From the NCBI GenBank assembly GCA_019321725.1, contig CM033113.1, positions 11,470,001-11,534,000 on the forward strand: a DNA stretch of 64,000 nt, in the 5' to 3' direction. The notes beneath the pieces are model-generated. The model searched no databases and was not told where the DNA came from. It worked only from the letters and a program-made list of their open reading frames with translations. Positions 1 to 12,431 of this stretch are shown here, in pieces (the first letter of the stretch is position 1; each line of letters starts with the position of its first letter). The DNA is from Paulownia fortunei (taxonomy: Eukaryota > Streptophyta > Magnoliopsida > Lamiales > Paulowniaceae). The translations under genes and the position numbers were made by a program.

Positions 1-139
1 ATATTTATTTATATATTCACTTGAATAAGCATGATTGTTAAAATTGCTTTTGAATCGAGGGGTTAAATTTATATTTGATAAAAAAATTAATTTTTCATTG
101 TGTATGCCCCTGCAATTATAGCAAACCCAACACTTACTT

Positions 140-405
140 CTACTCTAAAAAGAGGCTTTTGTCGTCGTATGGAGTGCACTCCAATAAAAGGCATTTGCCA
201 TTGTACTGAAGGGGTGTACTTAAGGATGAGACGTTTATTGTACTAGAGAATAGCTCCAGATGGAGATGCTTATCGTAGTATTGAAGGAATGTACTCCAAG
301 GGGAGGCACTTACCACCACACTGAAGGAGTGCTCTTTGGGAAATGCCTGTCCCCATACTAGAGGGGCTCCAAAAAGAGGCACTCTCATGTTGGAGGAACA
401 CTTAG
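140..405. repeat. Degenerate tandem repeat, unit about 38 bp
   Basis: About seven diverged units follow one another. Each has a purine-rich start (a variant of GAGGC), a central TTGCCATTGTACTGA-like block and an end like GAGTGTACTCC. Open frames across it in either strand are by-products of the repeat and carry no domain. Tandem arrays of this kind occur downstream of the integrase in Tat-lineage retrotransposons, so this may be part of a decayed element entering from the left edge. That is inference, since no retroviral domain is visible here. Confidence 0.55.
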
Positions 406-1109
406 GTAGGTTTCGCTACTACTTTCACCTTCACTTAGATTCTTGGTTCCGCTACTACTTTTATTTTCATTTAGATTCTCCTCCTCATGAGCTCTGATGT
501 TGAGTGGTATTCTGGGCTACACTGTTCAAGACCTCTCCATTTTTTCTAACTTTCACCTCTATCGTCATTAGGATGAATTACTCGATTGTTGGCTTCATTT
601 TGAATATTAGCTTCTTTCCTCCAAAAATTTTCTCGCCTTGGCTCAGCTCTCTTCGGAGTCGGGGATGAACCCCAACTTCAAAAAGAAAACTGAGGGAGGG
701 GTTCATACCTTTCTGGTTCTTAGAGTAGCAACTGCTCTTGTCACTGCCCTCATTAAAGCATCCTCTATCACAATAACAAGTCTTCTTATGTGATTTGCAA
801 AACTGGCGCTCTAATGCGCACTCCTTATGGATCACGTCGGGGGAGGGATAGGGAGCTCTTGTGGATTTTAATCTTCTCCATTGTGGTTATGACTTCTTTT
901 ATTTTCTAAGCTGGCTCCCTAAATTTTAAATCTCGTCTGCATTCTCAGTGTAAGGTTGAGTTTTTTAAAAGACGACGTCAAAATAATATGGTGATCTTTT
1001 GATTGACAAGGACTTGGCCATCAAGTTCTCATCCATCAAATCACCAACCATAGATCAATCGATCAATGTGTGGACTCCACAAAGTCGATGATTGTGATAT
1101 TTTTGCGTG
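406..1109. other. Non-coding, repeat-derived DNA
   Basis: Contains a two-copy repeat of about 37 bp (around 415-483, sharing CGCTACTACTTT and CACTTAGATTCT-like blocks) and a small inverted pair of GGGATGAACCCC / GGGGTTCAT near 661-706. No reading frame looks like a gene. It probably continues the repeat-derived material to its left. Confidence 0.4.
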
Positions 1110-2135
1110 ATTGTATGTGGGAATGAAGTGAGGATGAAATGAATATTTCCAAATCCATTCTCATTCACATAATTGGTGTACTTTAGTGTTAGAAATATCA
1201 ATTTTCATTGGAATCCTTATTTCCATAAGTATATATTAGGCATTCACTTCCTCCCCTATGTGTTTAACTATACCCTATCAGTTAGAAACTCAAAATTTTT
1301 TTGACAAAATTACCCTTCTAAATATAACAAAAGTGTTAAATAAAATTCAAGACCTGACCTGTCAAGATTTTTATGAAGATGAACACAAACCCGTTCCAAA
1401 CTCGAAATTTATCGAGTTTGACCGGCTAGACCAAATTTAATATTTTAAAAATATTAAAAAAATTAAAACTAATACCACCATGATTTTCTATATATGAGAA
1501 GATAATATCACTAATAAAAAATTAATTATTTATATTTTAATTATTAAAAAAATATATTTATTACTTTTACATATATTAGCATAAACTATTTATTAAATTT
1601 TGTATTAATCTTATAAAAGTATTATATTTGTATTTTATATATATGTAACATGCACATATTGTATATACATATATAAATATACATCACATAAATATACAGA
1701 TAATAAATAAAAATATGTGCAATATTTTAATGGGTATCCTATTCGAGTATAAAAAATTAAAATGTGAGACTTGCTCTGACACTCATTTATCGATTTTTTG
1801 TATTTTTATAAAAAATATATTTTTATTTTCTATATATATGTATGTATATTCTTTAGCATCAATTAAAATAATAACAGACTTATTTATGTACAATATATAT
1901 AATATAATTTTATTATAAAAAAATTATATTAAAGGATAATTTGATAATTAATACTATTTTATTTCATTCCTATCATTCATTCCTAATTATCAATCATTAG
2001 ATTGGAATCAAGTAAAAAATGACGATGTCATTCATTTTTCATTCCTTATACATACCAAACATAAAAATTGTATACTCATATCATTCATTTTCCATCTTTA
2101 TTTCATTTCTACCTAATTATATTCCTACATACAAT
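1110..2135. mobile_element. Candidate TIR DNA transposon, non-autonomous
   Basis: The left end (ATTGTATGTGGGAATGAAG) and the reverse complement of the right end (ATTGTATGTAGGAATATAA) match for the first 15 bases apart from one mismatch, and similarity continues weakly inward (GAAATGAA blocks). The interior is AT-rich with no transposase frame. No convincing target-site duplication was found, so the exact ends and superfamily are uncertain. Confidence 0.45.
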
Positions 2136-2689
2136 TACCCCCTTGGAATCTAGGGCCGAGAATAACTCTACATCTTCGGAAAGATGGCAATGTTTAGGAA
2201 CTTCTTAATTGGCATAAGAAATGTGTATATACTATTTAGAAGGAGAGAGATTAAGTTCAAATTAAATGAAGATATCGAACATATAAAGAAATTAAGATGG
2301 CAACATTAATTATATGTGGGTCGATTATACTTTTCATCATGGGATGAAATGGCCCAAAGTTAATTTCACTCTTGGCTTATTATACTCATACGATGTCCTC
2401 ATACACCAAACCAATACAATATCCCAGCAAAATTGAATGGAGAAATTGCTCTTATCATACAAAAACTGAATCACTTTATTATGTCGACCCTAGGAACAAT
2501 ATTCTCAGTATTTGAACACTAACTATTCTTGATTTCAAATGGAATGATCTATCATCTAATCATTTCAAGCACCACTCCGAGTATAAAAAGATGATGAAAT
2601 ACACAAAATGACAATCCTGCAATTAAAGACAAATGGGAAAAAAAATGCCTAATCAAAAAATGAGTGAATTATTTTATAGTATAAGTTAT

Positions 2690-2810
2690 TACTCAATATC
2701 TTAATCAGAAATGCTTCCTGAATTTTCATCAATTCAGGAAGTTCTCAGTAAAATAGCTTTCTCATAATAGTAAATTATTTTTTATTGTGTTGATTAAGAT
2801 ATTTTTCTTT
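2690..2810. repeat. Fold-back sequence with 11-bp perfect hairpin
   Basis: CTTCCTGAATT at 2714-2724 is followed after six bases by its exact reverse complement at 2731-2741. An outer pair (AATATCTTAATCA near 2695 and TGATTAAGATATT near 2791) encloses it. The nested symmetry suggests a small MITE-like fold-back element. There is no gene context that would make it a terminator or a miRNA precursor. Confidence 0.4.
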
Positions 2811-5590
2811 CAAGATTGCTATTTTTATAGTTTTTTAGTGATTTGCAGTTGAAAATAGTTGCAAAATGAGTTTTTTTGGATGCAAAACCAGCTTTCATGG
2901 AGGTAGCTGGCTAATTTCCCTCTGAAACAAAAACCCGTCTAATTTTATTTCTAGATGTGGGAGTTAACCGGGCACGTTCCTTGCCATCAAAAAATTAACG
3001 TGGGATAAAAATTGCAAAAAAAAGCTAATTTATAAAAATAAATTTGAATTTTTTTTTAGAAGCATAGTACCAAAATTTGCAGTACCCCATAAAGTATGGA
3101 CTAAAATTATAATTTTTTTGTTGATTTTGTTCAAAATCATCAAAAATTATTTTAAAATAAGATCTAGTATAATATGCACAATCTTATAAAATGTTTAAGA
3201 TTAGCCACACACCTCTTAATTGAACAAGACCAGTCACTTTCAGTTAGGAAGTCAAGAAGAGAAAGTGAAAAACTATTTGTTAGTATACAAATAAAAAGGC
3301 AGCCATACACTCAGACGTACATATGTTGGAATCGTGTTCAAATTTTTTCCAAAATTTCTTAATATACACTATAAGATGTTGATATAAATGTCCTAAAATA
3401 AAAAATTTAAATATTAGATTAAATATAATCGTTACATAAAATGGTAACATATTATAAACTTCTAAAAACAAATTAAGGAAACATCAATCATTTTCTTAAA
3501 AAATTTAACACACTCTTGTAATTTAACCAATCAAGTTATTAAATTGTTATTATTAACACTTTTTAGGTTTCATTATTTTATTTTATTCAAATATTTTGAT
3601 AGTTTATATTTAATTAAAATTTAATATTTTAAAAATTTTAAAAATATTTTTAAATTATAAAAATTTATAAAATATTTGAAATAAACTTAACCACACATAC
3701 TCTAAATACAAGGTTCTCTACGTGCAAGGCCTTTGTATAGTGTGACTCATGTTCAGACTGCACAATACTTTTTCCCTACAATTAGCATTCTTAATGATGA
3801 TATATTTTAAGAGTTAAATTGCATCTTAGTTACTTTCTTTCAGTTTCAGTCTCACTTACCTATGGATATTTACCTATACCGATACTTATTTCTTCCCTTT
3901 AAATGTATAATTTAATTTAGAGACGTTGACTGTATTCAATGTGTTTTTGATATTTTGATATAATTTTTTTTTTCTCAAAAGATAAAAAAAAAATGAAAAG
4001 ATGAAACTGGAGAGAGAGAGAGAGAGAGAGAGACATATGTACGTGCTTAGGGTTACCTAAACACCTAGATGATTAAATGCTACATTAGTGGCTTTAGGAT
4101 TAGAGTCGACTAAAACTTAAATTAGAACTCGTACGGACTCAAAATAGTAAACAAAATCATATGCGCGTAGGGTTTTGATTCATGGCTATATAAGTTAATG
4201 AACAGTGGCTGAACACCATTACCTCGTACTGCAACTATCCTTAATCAATTATGATTGAAGGAAATTTTTACGAGATTTTAATGTTGTGTTTGAGCAAGTG
4301 GGCCACATTTATCCTTCCTACTTTTTTTGTGTAATAAAGGTTATTTATCAACCCTACACTTAAAAGTAGTATATAGAAACTACAGACTTGAAGCTACAAC
4401 CGCCCCCCTTCCCCCACCTATACTATGTAGCAATTGGTAAGTCTTTTGGGCCAAACTGTTCCCCCAATATAAAGCTTTCGTACATGCCATTGATTCTGAC
4501 AGTATTGGTTGGAACCATAATTAGCTGAGGATAATCAAGCAACAATTTCACTTTTGTGTACTTATATTGGTATAAGATTTGTTTTTTTAAGATATCACTG
4601 CAAAAAACAATATGCTGTAGATGTCAAAATTGTTACTTAATTTACATATTAAGTGAAAAAATATTATATTATAGTAATGGTTTAATTTTCACAAGTTTAA
4701 TACTATCAAAAATTGTGTATGAAAAGAATTTTTGTTATTATCGAGAATTAGTGATACGTATATAGTGATAATTCAGAGACAATAAAAAATACCACAACGA
4801 TTCAATAACTGTATTTTTTAGTATCACTGAATTATCACCATACATGCATCATTATTTGTTAATATTGACAACTCAAAAATAATTCTTGGTATGATTAAAT
4901 TTATTGCAATCAATAATATGACAAAACAAAAATTATTGTTACTTAAGAGGGATTGGTATGCAGGATGTATTCGGGTGGGAAAGAAAAGGATTTAAGGATG
5001 GAACAAAAATGAAAAAAATAAATAATATTAATATATCGTTTCTTTCTTAACTTTAGTCATTTCTTACGCTTGGTGTGCCAAAGGAATTGAATTCCATTCA
5101 TACGTATGGTAAATAGTGCTGAAGTGTAGGAATGGATATAAACTTAATTAAATGACTAAAATACGCTTCACATAATAAATATTATTTTAAAGTATTGATT
5201 TAAATACATTATGTTTTTATATAGTTAGACATTGTAACGAATAATTATTATAATTACAATTAAAATCATATAGTAATATTTACATAATTTAAACAAGAAT
5301 GATATATTTACAATATATAAAAGATATTAATACTTTTTAGTATAATAGTGTATACTATACCTTAGTGTACATTGTATCTAAATATATAAATATCTAAACA
5401 GATGAATATATAATTTGTATTTGAACAATACATTTTGGTGTTTTAAATTGGTATTCATGATATACAAAAATAAATATATAAATATACTTGTAGACATATA
5501 TGCATACATATATAATTTATACAGTTAAATATAAAGTATATATGAATATGTATTATATTATATTTATATATGAACACTAAAACAACAGGA
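2811..5590. other. AT-rich intergenic DNA
   Basis: No coding sequence recognised. It holds a (GA)n microsatellite (about 4012-4033), several A/T homopolymers and weakly conserved repeat fragments. The region around 4960-5135 has GGAATG-type blocks reminiscent of the element at 1110-2135 but no clear termini. Confidence 0.4.
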
Positions 5591-5640
5591 AAATGGGGTG
5601 GGGGGGGGGGGGGGGAGGGGGGTGGAGGAGAGAGATGTTT
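5591..5640. repeat. Long G-rich tract
   Basis: An almost uninterrupted run of G with few interruptions (T, A), followed by GGTGGAGGAG. It could form a G-quadruplex on the + strand. It lies about 0.9 kb upstream of the TCP start codon, outside any recognisable promoter motif. Length calls in such tracts are unreliable in assemblies. Confidence 0.6.
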
Positions 5641-5799
5641 GTAGGTCTCCATCAAGCTTCGATGTGAGTGGGTGAGAAGTGAAGTGGAGGGCCCTCTAAG
5701 AAACAAAAACGACATATAAAGCCACCAAAAAAAAAAAAAAAAAAGGAAGCAGGAAAAAGTAAACTAAAGAAAGGCAAGAAAAGAAAACAAAGTGAAAAG

Positions 5800-6541
5800 A
5801 GATAGATTGGTAGGAATTTAACATCTTTTACATGCTTTCTGTGGAGATGATAGATAAATATAGTTGCCTCAAAAAGCATTATAACTGTTATAGAGGTAGA
5901 GGTAGCTCCCACCCAAGTAGATCTACTGTTCCATTCATTTATGTACCTTTTCCTTCCAACCTAACCCTTTCTTATCTTAGCAAGATTTTCTTCTCAGGAA
6001 CTGGGATCCTGGGAAATAAATTCTTGGGGTTGATTTACATTGTGTCTCAGCCAAATCTCTGCCCCTGAAATTTTTCAGTGACATTGGAGCCATAAACAGG
6101 TTCACTTTCTAACCAAAATACTTCTAGAAATTAATATATTACCTGTGTGTTTGTCTTTACTTTCATCAGCTTGTTTTTCGGATGGGGAGCTTTTAGTAAG
6201 TTTTTTTTCCTTTTCTGGGGATCTCCATCAGCAGCAGCAGCAGTATCAGGCCTCAGAGTGGTTGCAGTTTGCAGTACTATATACTGCAAAGCAAACCTCC
6301 TCAAGATTAGGTTGTGGAAAAGAAAAACCCCAGAAAGTGAACACAGTTTTTCAGAGGAGAGCAAAAGATGAAATAGGCAAAGCTTTTACAAGGGAAAATT
6401 AGTAAGGAGGTCTTTAATCAGGTAGAATAGAATCATCACTGCCCAGAAAAAGAACACAAAAGGACCTCCTTTTACAAGTACAATTTTCAAAATCTAAGAA
6501 AAAATATTAGATCCCATCAGCCAACACCAAAAATTGGAACT
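5800..6541 (+). promoter_or_regulatory. Presumed promoter and 5' leader of the TCP gene
   Basis: The stretch becomes less AT-rich and pyrimidine-rich after about 5900, as expected of a plant leader. It carries a short CAG repeat (about 6230-6242) and several short open frames. The transcription start cannot be fixed, and an intron in the leader is possible. No further operator-like element can be supported. Confidence 0.35.
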
Positions 6542-7444
6542 ATGAAAGGTACAACAGAAGGAGGGGAGATAGTACAAGTCCAAGGGGGTCACATTCTCCG
6601 GTCCACTGGCCGGAAAGACAGGCACAGCAAAGTCTACACTTCGAAAGGGCCGAGGGACCGGAGGGTGAGGCTTTCTGCTCACACCGCAATTCAATTCTAC
6701 GATGTCCAGGACCGATTAGGCTATGACCGGCCTAGCAAAGCCGTGGACTGGCTTATCAAGAAGGCGAAAACCGCCATCGACAAGCTCAATGAGCTACCCC
6801 CTTGGCAGCCCAATGACAGTAACCATACTCCAACAACAGATTCTTCCAACCCTAGCTCCAATGAGCTAGCACTGAACCAGCAATCAGAAACTCCTTCCGG
6901 GTATGCATTAATCCAGCCTAATAATCCAAGTTGCAGTAATTCTTCATTTATGGCACCACCTGAAGAACATGATGCCCATCTCGTGAACACTATAAAATCC
7001 TTCTTTCCGACAAGTTCGTTGACTAATGATGCGGTGCCCAGAACCTCGTTCCAGGCCCAAGAACTCGGCCTGTCTCTTCACACTTTCCAGGCTGATAACC
7101 AGGGCAATGCTAACCACACAGTACTCCCATTTCAGGAAAGTTTTCAAAGAATCGATGGTTGGAATAGCGGTGGAGATATGGATGGTAGGGTTGGATTTCT
7201 GATGAATCCACTGGAAATTTCGCAACAGGCACTATTTTCTCAAGGGTTGTCGTTCTCTCATCGGGAACTCCTTCAGTCCAATTTAGCAGTCCCTCTCTGG
7301 AATCAGAGGCCATTAGCTTCCACGGGTCAGCAGAATCCTCAGCCTCGTGGCCGCCAATCTTCGGATTTCGGAAGCCCTTTCGAGTTGGGATTTCGTGTTC
7401 CGGCTCGAATTTATGGAGAGGATGAGCCAGATACTCATCGCTGA
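6542..7444 (+). CDS. TCP4: CIN-class TCP transcription factor (TCP4/TCP3/TCP10 type)
   Basis: A single exon encodes 300 residues. Residues about 22-80 are a class II TCP domain: basic stretch [20 protein letters not shown], then helix-loop-helix with [20 protein letters not shown] and [15 protein letters not shown]. The lead-in [15 protein letters not shown] and the tail [12 protein letters not shown] are typical of the TCP3/4/10 branch. These nuclear factors limit cell proliferation in leaf margins and promote differentiation. The ATG at 6542 is chosen because it directly precedes the conserved lead-in. The protein is shorter than Arabidopsis TCP4 (about 420 residues), mainly in the linker. 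A miR319 site lies within the coding region. Assignment to TCP4 rather than TCP10 or TCP3 is less certain than the family. Confidence 0.93.
   Translation: MKGTTEGGEIVQVQGGHILRSTGRKDRHSKVYTSKGPRDRRVRLSAHTAIQFYDVQDRLGYDRPSKAVDWLIKKAKTAIDKLNELPPWQPNDSNHTPTTDSSNPSSNELALNQQSETPSGYALIQPNNPSCSNSSFMAPPEEHDAHLVNTIKSFFPTSSLTNDAVPRTSFQAQELGLSLHTFQADNQGNANHTVLPFQESFQRIDGWNSGGDMDGRVGFLMNPLEISQQALFSQGLSFSHRELLQSNLAVPLWNQRPLASTGQQNPQPRGRQSSDFGSPFELGFRVPARIYGEDEPDTHR
7261..7281 (+). promoter_or_regulatory. miR319 target site in the TCP coding sequence
   Basis: The 3' half, CTCCTTCAGTCCAA, pairs with miR319. Positions 1-12 of the microRNA match without a gap, including the cleavage position 10-11. The 5' half pairs poorly: wobbles at 13 and 17, mismatches at 14-16 and 20-21. 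The site encodes RELLQSN, at the place where CIN-TCP proteins have the RGxLQS-type peptide. Cleavage by miR319 is the known control of TCP2/3/4/10/24; that it works here is inference. Confidence 0.82.
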
Positions 7445-9900
7445 ATGAGGAGTTAGGACATCCTGAATGATCTCCATCAAACAAATAATTAGGTACTTTT
7501 TGGCCCAAGAACTCTCACTTTATTAATGCCACATGCCACCCTTTATTGTTATGAATCCAGCTCCTTATACATTTTTAGCTTCATTTTGCATGTTCTGATG
7601 ATTTTGCAGTGCATTTGTTCAACCTGTCTTGAAGTTTGATGTTTCACTAATCCAACCAATCGCGTGGCAAGAGAGGAAAAGTGTCATCTAGTTCTTGCCA
7701 AAGAATTTTACTCTTTGGCTATGGCTAGCTAAATTTTGCCAATTTAGTTAATGTTGATTTGTTTTGATTTCTGCTGGACTCAATCTGCAATTTAAGCCAA
7801 TACTTTTTCTGATATTTCTTGATTTCCCACTGCTTATTGCTTGGACATTTGTACTGTTTTCCAGTGACATTCTTGCCTCTACTATTATTAGATATCTGAT
7901 TGGCAAGAGTTAGTTCATCTTTAACTTGCTGTTTCAGTATAATATTTGTGGTAAAATCCAAAATTGTTGGCTACTGTGGATCCCTTGTGTCATTTCCTCT
8001 TTCCTCTTCTGACTACAAAAATTTGGGTCAGTGTTTTCAATTTTGTTGTAGAATGCAGAAAGGGGAAGAATATGACTCAGCAAGCTTACTCATGTAGGGC
8101 TAGGAGATTTTCTTTTTTTCTTTTTTTAATATTGGTATGGAGATTACTTATAAATATCTAAAATTAAACATTGATTATGCCTTTTTTTTTTCAACTATTT
8201 CTTTATGTTAAGTTTCCAAAAGTGGCATGAAGATAAAGAGTTGTCCTTCTTCCAAGTTGCAACCAAATCAAGTTTGCCACCATGTGCACCAAGTTTCCAT
8301 ATCTTGCATAAACACCACAAGCTGTTCTGTTGTTTTTGGTTTCCCATAATGAGAGAAAAATTGATTGTTTCAACAAAAGATCAAAGTTTTGTTGTGTGAA
8401 AATGGTAAACAACATTTTTGTTATGTGAAAATGAAACGGTCCCTTGTTTAGAAGCAAAGTAAACTGTACATGCTTCTGTTGAAAATCATAATTTTTGAAA
8501 ATTTCTAGGAAGTCTAGTCAAATATAGCATTAAGGGTTTTTAATATTTCCAATAAATTGGAAAATATTTAGGTATTAATTTGTTTTTAAGAGAGTTTCCT
8601 ACATTAGTATAAATATGCATGTATTGAGTGCTTTTTCACTTAGTCAAAGCTCCATAACTATACCACCAAAGTGGCTTAGTCAAGAATGTAAAAATGAGTC
8701 ATATAGTGGCCCAAGATATATCAATGCAATATGCACCAAATTCGTGCTTCAAAAGTTCCAAGAGTTTTTTTGAAATTTTTCCAGTCAAAAAATTCAAAGA
8801 AAATTTTTTTATCAAAATAAACTAATTCATTAATTTCTTAAATTTAGTCCAAAAATCAATGAACCTTAAAGGTACTAGTGTACAAGTTAATAGTTGATTT
8901 TTTTTTTGGATTGAAAAATATTTTTATGGAGTTTTTGGATATAAAACTTTGCTTTAAGGGTTTTCAGTAACTCTCCCAATAAAAAACCGCAAAGCCGACT
9001 TGATTTTTAAATTTCTTAAGTAGAACTTTAACCTAGAACCAGTAAAGCTAAAAGCAGGTTCACTAATTCATCTTAGATTTTGAACTCCCTATGCACAATT
9101 TATTACCTGTTTATCAATACCAACAAGACCTAATTCAAGTGTCAAAAATTAAGGTTTCAAAAATTCATAAAATATGGAATTTTATGTTTGAAACTCACCA
9201 AATATATAGAACTGTCTAATATTCTTTATGTCAGTAAATAATTGCGTTATGTACTACAGTATAAAGTAAAATCTATTAATATATAACTAACTTAATGTTT
9301 TAAATGTTCGATAATTTTGATGGTACTAAACTTTCAAACTTTGATGCTGTCTTTGCTGCGGGTGCTTATTGCCAGACACTAATAGTGGTACTAGAATGAT
9401 ATAAATGTGTTTTGAGAGGAAGGAAAGAGATGGGATTTCAAATTATGAAAAATGGTGATGAGTTACTCCAATGTGCAATAAAGTCGACTTCTCTACAAGA
9501 AACAAACCCACACGCTAACTCTAATCGACTGAATATGCCAACAATATAATCTCACATCAGCCCATCACCATCCAAATATTTATTGCTTCTCCACTTTCGA
9601 TTATTTTCACCAAAGAAAATACAAAAAGAAATAATAATAATTGTTTTGCGAGATTTCTAATTGACTTTTTCCTTCGACTTTTCTTCTTTTTTTTTTTTTT
9701 TTTTTTCCTCATTGACTGGATGAACTCCATAGGTAAGCGCTTCCACTAGGTAGAATAAAACCTTCTTCCATTAGATCTCTCATGGAAATAGAAGTGCACT
9801 TGTCTCTGAATTGCATGTTTACTTTGGCACTTTCCCTTTCTTTTATTTCTTTTTGGAAAATTGTACAGGAGTGCTTCCTCTTGTGACCCTTTTTTTTCCT
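7445..9900. other. TCP 3' flank and intergenic DNA
   Basis: The first few hundred bases after the stop codon are probably 3' UTR (T-rich, moderate GC). Beyond about 8100 the DNA is AT-rich with homopolymers, including a T-run near 9690-9707. No gene was recognised on either strand. The open frames here are short and lack domains. Confidence 0.4.
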
Positions 9901-11559
9901 TTATTTATTTTATTTTATTTTTTTGGAAGCCCTTATGTAATTTTGTAACTTGGCTTGTACTCATTTTGTGAATTATACACGGGTAAAGGTCCAACACAAC
10001 CCCCCCACCCCTAAAAAACAAAGCACACAGCCCAACTTGAAAAGCCCAGGTTCTAAAAACGACAGGGCCCAGCCTAGGCCCTATGCCATCCAGCTTGCCG
10101 TGCCACAACTTGGAAGTTTCCACACAAAAGGAAAGTTTGGGAGTCAATTTCACTCTGTTTTCCCTGCACTCCACTTCCATGCATGAAATGCCAAAAGAAA
10201 TTGAGTGTATGAATGCAGGAAGGAATTACTGGAATGTGGAAATCAGCAATAAAAGAACTTGCATAATGCATGGATTAGTCGGCATGCGAACTTGATGTAG
10301 CTTATTTGATATCTTAGATACAAGAGAATCAACAAACTTAATCCTGCAGTGTCCTTTAAGCAAAAGGTCTGTGGGGACTACAAAAATCAGCAAGCAATGC
10401 AAGATTTGAATGCAATAACACGAAACTAACACTCATCGCTCTCCAGCTGAAAATGCAAGCGGAACTGTTACAAAAAAGCAAATTGTTTCACTTCCATTGG
10501 ATGCGAAACCCTTGCATAACTGGTTCTAACATGCACAATGCTAAAAATAGGGTGTAGATTATCCAAGTATACTGATATCAGAAGTTACCCTATTAGTTGA
10601 GATGGGGCAGATCAAATTCAACGGGGACCTTCCTTGTTAATATGAGAACACTAATTAACAATGGACTAGGTCATGAGATAAGAAAGATACAGAAAATCAA
10701 AACCCTATGGTCAAATAATACTACTACAGAAACAGCCAGCACCGGGCAACTTAGATGTAACAAAACTGGGCCACAGCCAAGAGTTCCTGGATGCGACAGA
10801 TGAATATTACAGATGCTTCCGCTGTGCTACTTGAGTACTAACAAATGCACCAGAAATTGCAGTGCATGCAAGTTCTCAACAGTTTTTCTAGCAGTTCACA
10901 GAGGTGCTCTATTTGTGAAAATAAGAAGATACTGATGGTTGATTAGAGGTTGGAATCTAAATACTGCAGTGTGATTTAGATTCTCAACTCACATGATGGA
11001 TCATTGAGGCGGGGGCAGTCTTCCCTCATCTGAAAATAAGCGTAAACATTATTTGTAATGTTTTTAACATGCATGCTTTTCCATCCATGACTCAGTAGTT
11101 AACCAAAACACATACAGAAGATCGAAAATTCGGCCTTAACATGCCAGGATTCTGAGATAGCATGTACATAGATTGCTTCGAAGTCCAGCTTTGATGTACA
11201 CTCACTTGGAAGCAAACAGCTTGCAGTAAAAGAAAGAGCAACTTTTAATTAAGAATCATGCAATGGAGCTACTGCAGAAGCACGATATGCGCCAACAAGA
11301 TAGAAAACTGCAAAATGATCAGACATTCCATAACAATATTATAATTAAGAACCAAATCAAGTAAAAAATTGAACTCATTTAATAGCAAATCAAGGAACCA
11401 CATTGATCAAGCCAGACTTTGTAAAGAAATATATAGATGATATTTTACTGATCAACACCAATAACCATTGATTATTGTCTCCCCAACATCTTCTCAACAA
11501 AAGCCTTTGCTTTTTTGCCAACTTCTAGTTACATACAAAAAAATGTGCATTCCATTCCT
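9901..11559 (-). other. Downstream flank, possibly spliced 3' UTR of the X8 gene
   Basis: Composition between about 10,000 and 11,560 is less AT-rich than ordinary intergenic DNA here. On the - strand a clean acceptor (TTATTTTCAG ending at about 11,034) precedes a short segment encoding MREDCPRLNDPSCELRI before a stop. This could be a 3' UTR exon or alternative last exon of the X8 gene, or a separate non-coding transcript. No protein family is recognisable, and RNA evidence would decide. Confidence 0.25.
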
Positions 11560-12431
11560 TCAGAAGATTAGCGCGATTGCAAAGAACAGATGAATTGCAA
11601 GTGATCCCCAATCCCAATGGTGAGCGATTGAACTACTGCTGCTCAGATCTGCACTACCTGACCCTGCCGTCACCGGCCCACTTAAGTTTTCATTGCCTGA
11701 GCTAAAGCTGCAGCAATATACACAAAAAAATCCTAGATCACCATTTCTGAAGCTATAATTCAACTTAGCTGAAGCCTGGGATTCATATATCCCAGAATTC
11801 AGAGTAACCAATGCTTATTATTCGCATTATTACACGACCGAACAAACGATCCAATTGAAATTTGATTCACACGCGATCAATATCACAGTATATATGAATC
11901 AAACTGAAAGACAATTTTCTAAATCCAAGACATAACAAAGAACATATTTTTTTAATTAGATCCATCAAAATTCTCACCTGGATGGAAATTTGCAATTATT
12001 GTGGCCTGAAAATAAATGAAACCAAACAAAAACTTAGTACGATTTTTTGTTTTAAAACAAAGAAAGAACTAAAATTGTGAGCGCTTACTAGGGTTGAGAG
12101 AAGTAAGAGCAGCAGTGTTGCCAAAATTACAGCTTTCCTCAGAGGGACCATGCTTGCGGTAGTAATCGTTGAAGGCAAACGACGCCGTACGCTGGAGGTC
12201 CGACCCGTCGTAGCAGGGCCCACCATTCTGGATAGGCCCGCAGTCGGCTCCGCCGGCCCCACAAGTCCAGTCGAGCGCTGACTGCAGGGCGGCGTCTTCG
12301 GCGTTGTTCTTGGCCACGCACCAGAGCTCCCTCGCCGCCCCTCCACCGCCTTGGGCTACCGCCACGGCGGAGATGAGCGAAAATAAGAGGAAAAAGAGAG
12401 CCCCAGCGAAGATTCCAGAACCCATTTCCAT
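11560..12431 (-). CDS. X8 (CBM43) domain, GPI-anchored plasmodesmata callose-binding-like protein
   Basis: Three exons on the - strand: 12,431-12,089, 12,005-11,978 (28 bp) and 11,707-11,560, all with GT-AG borders and phases that join to 172 residues. Residues 1-27 are a signal peptide. An X8 domain follows with six cysteines (38, 57, 64, 73, 101, 119) and the motifs LWCVAKNNA and FAFNDYYRKHG. A Ser/Gly-rich linker and a hydrophobic tail (LAIHLFFAIALIF) look like a GPI-attachment signal. Proteins of this form bind beta-1,3-glucan (callose) at the cell wall, several at plasmodesmata. The micro-exon is supported because it supplies the sixth cysteine (HNNCKFPS). Whether this one is a plasmodesmal PDCB or another X8-GPI protein cannot be told. 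Confidence 0.9.

Noticed and set aside
5455..5912. Two overlapping 86-codon frames on the - strand near the G-tract
   Set aside because: Low-complexity translations of the poly-G and poly-A tracts (Pro-rich, Phe-rich).
12069..12346. Alternative frame across X8 exon 1 (116 codons) and a shorter one at 12,139-12,321
   Set aside because: They are out-of-frame shadows of the well-supported X8 exon and show no conserved features.
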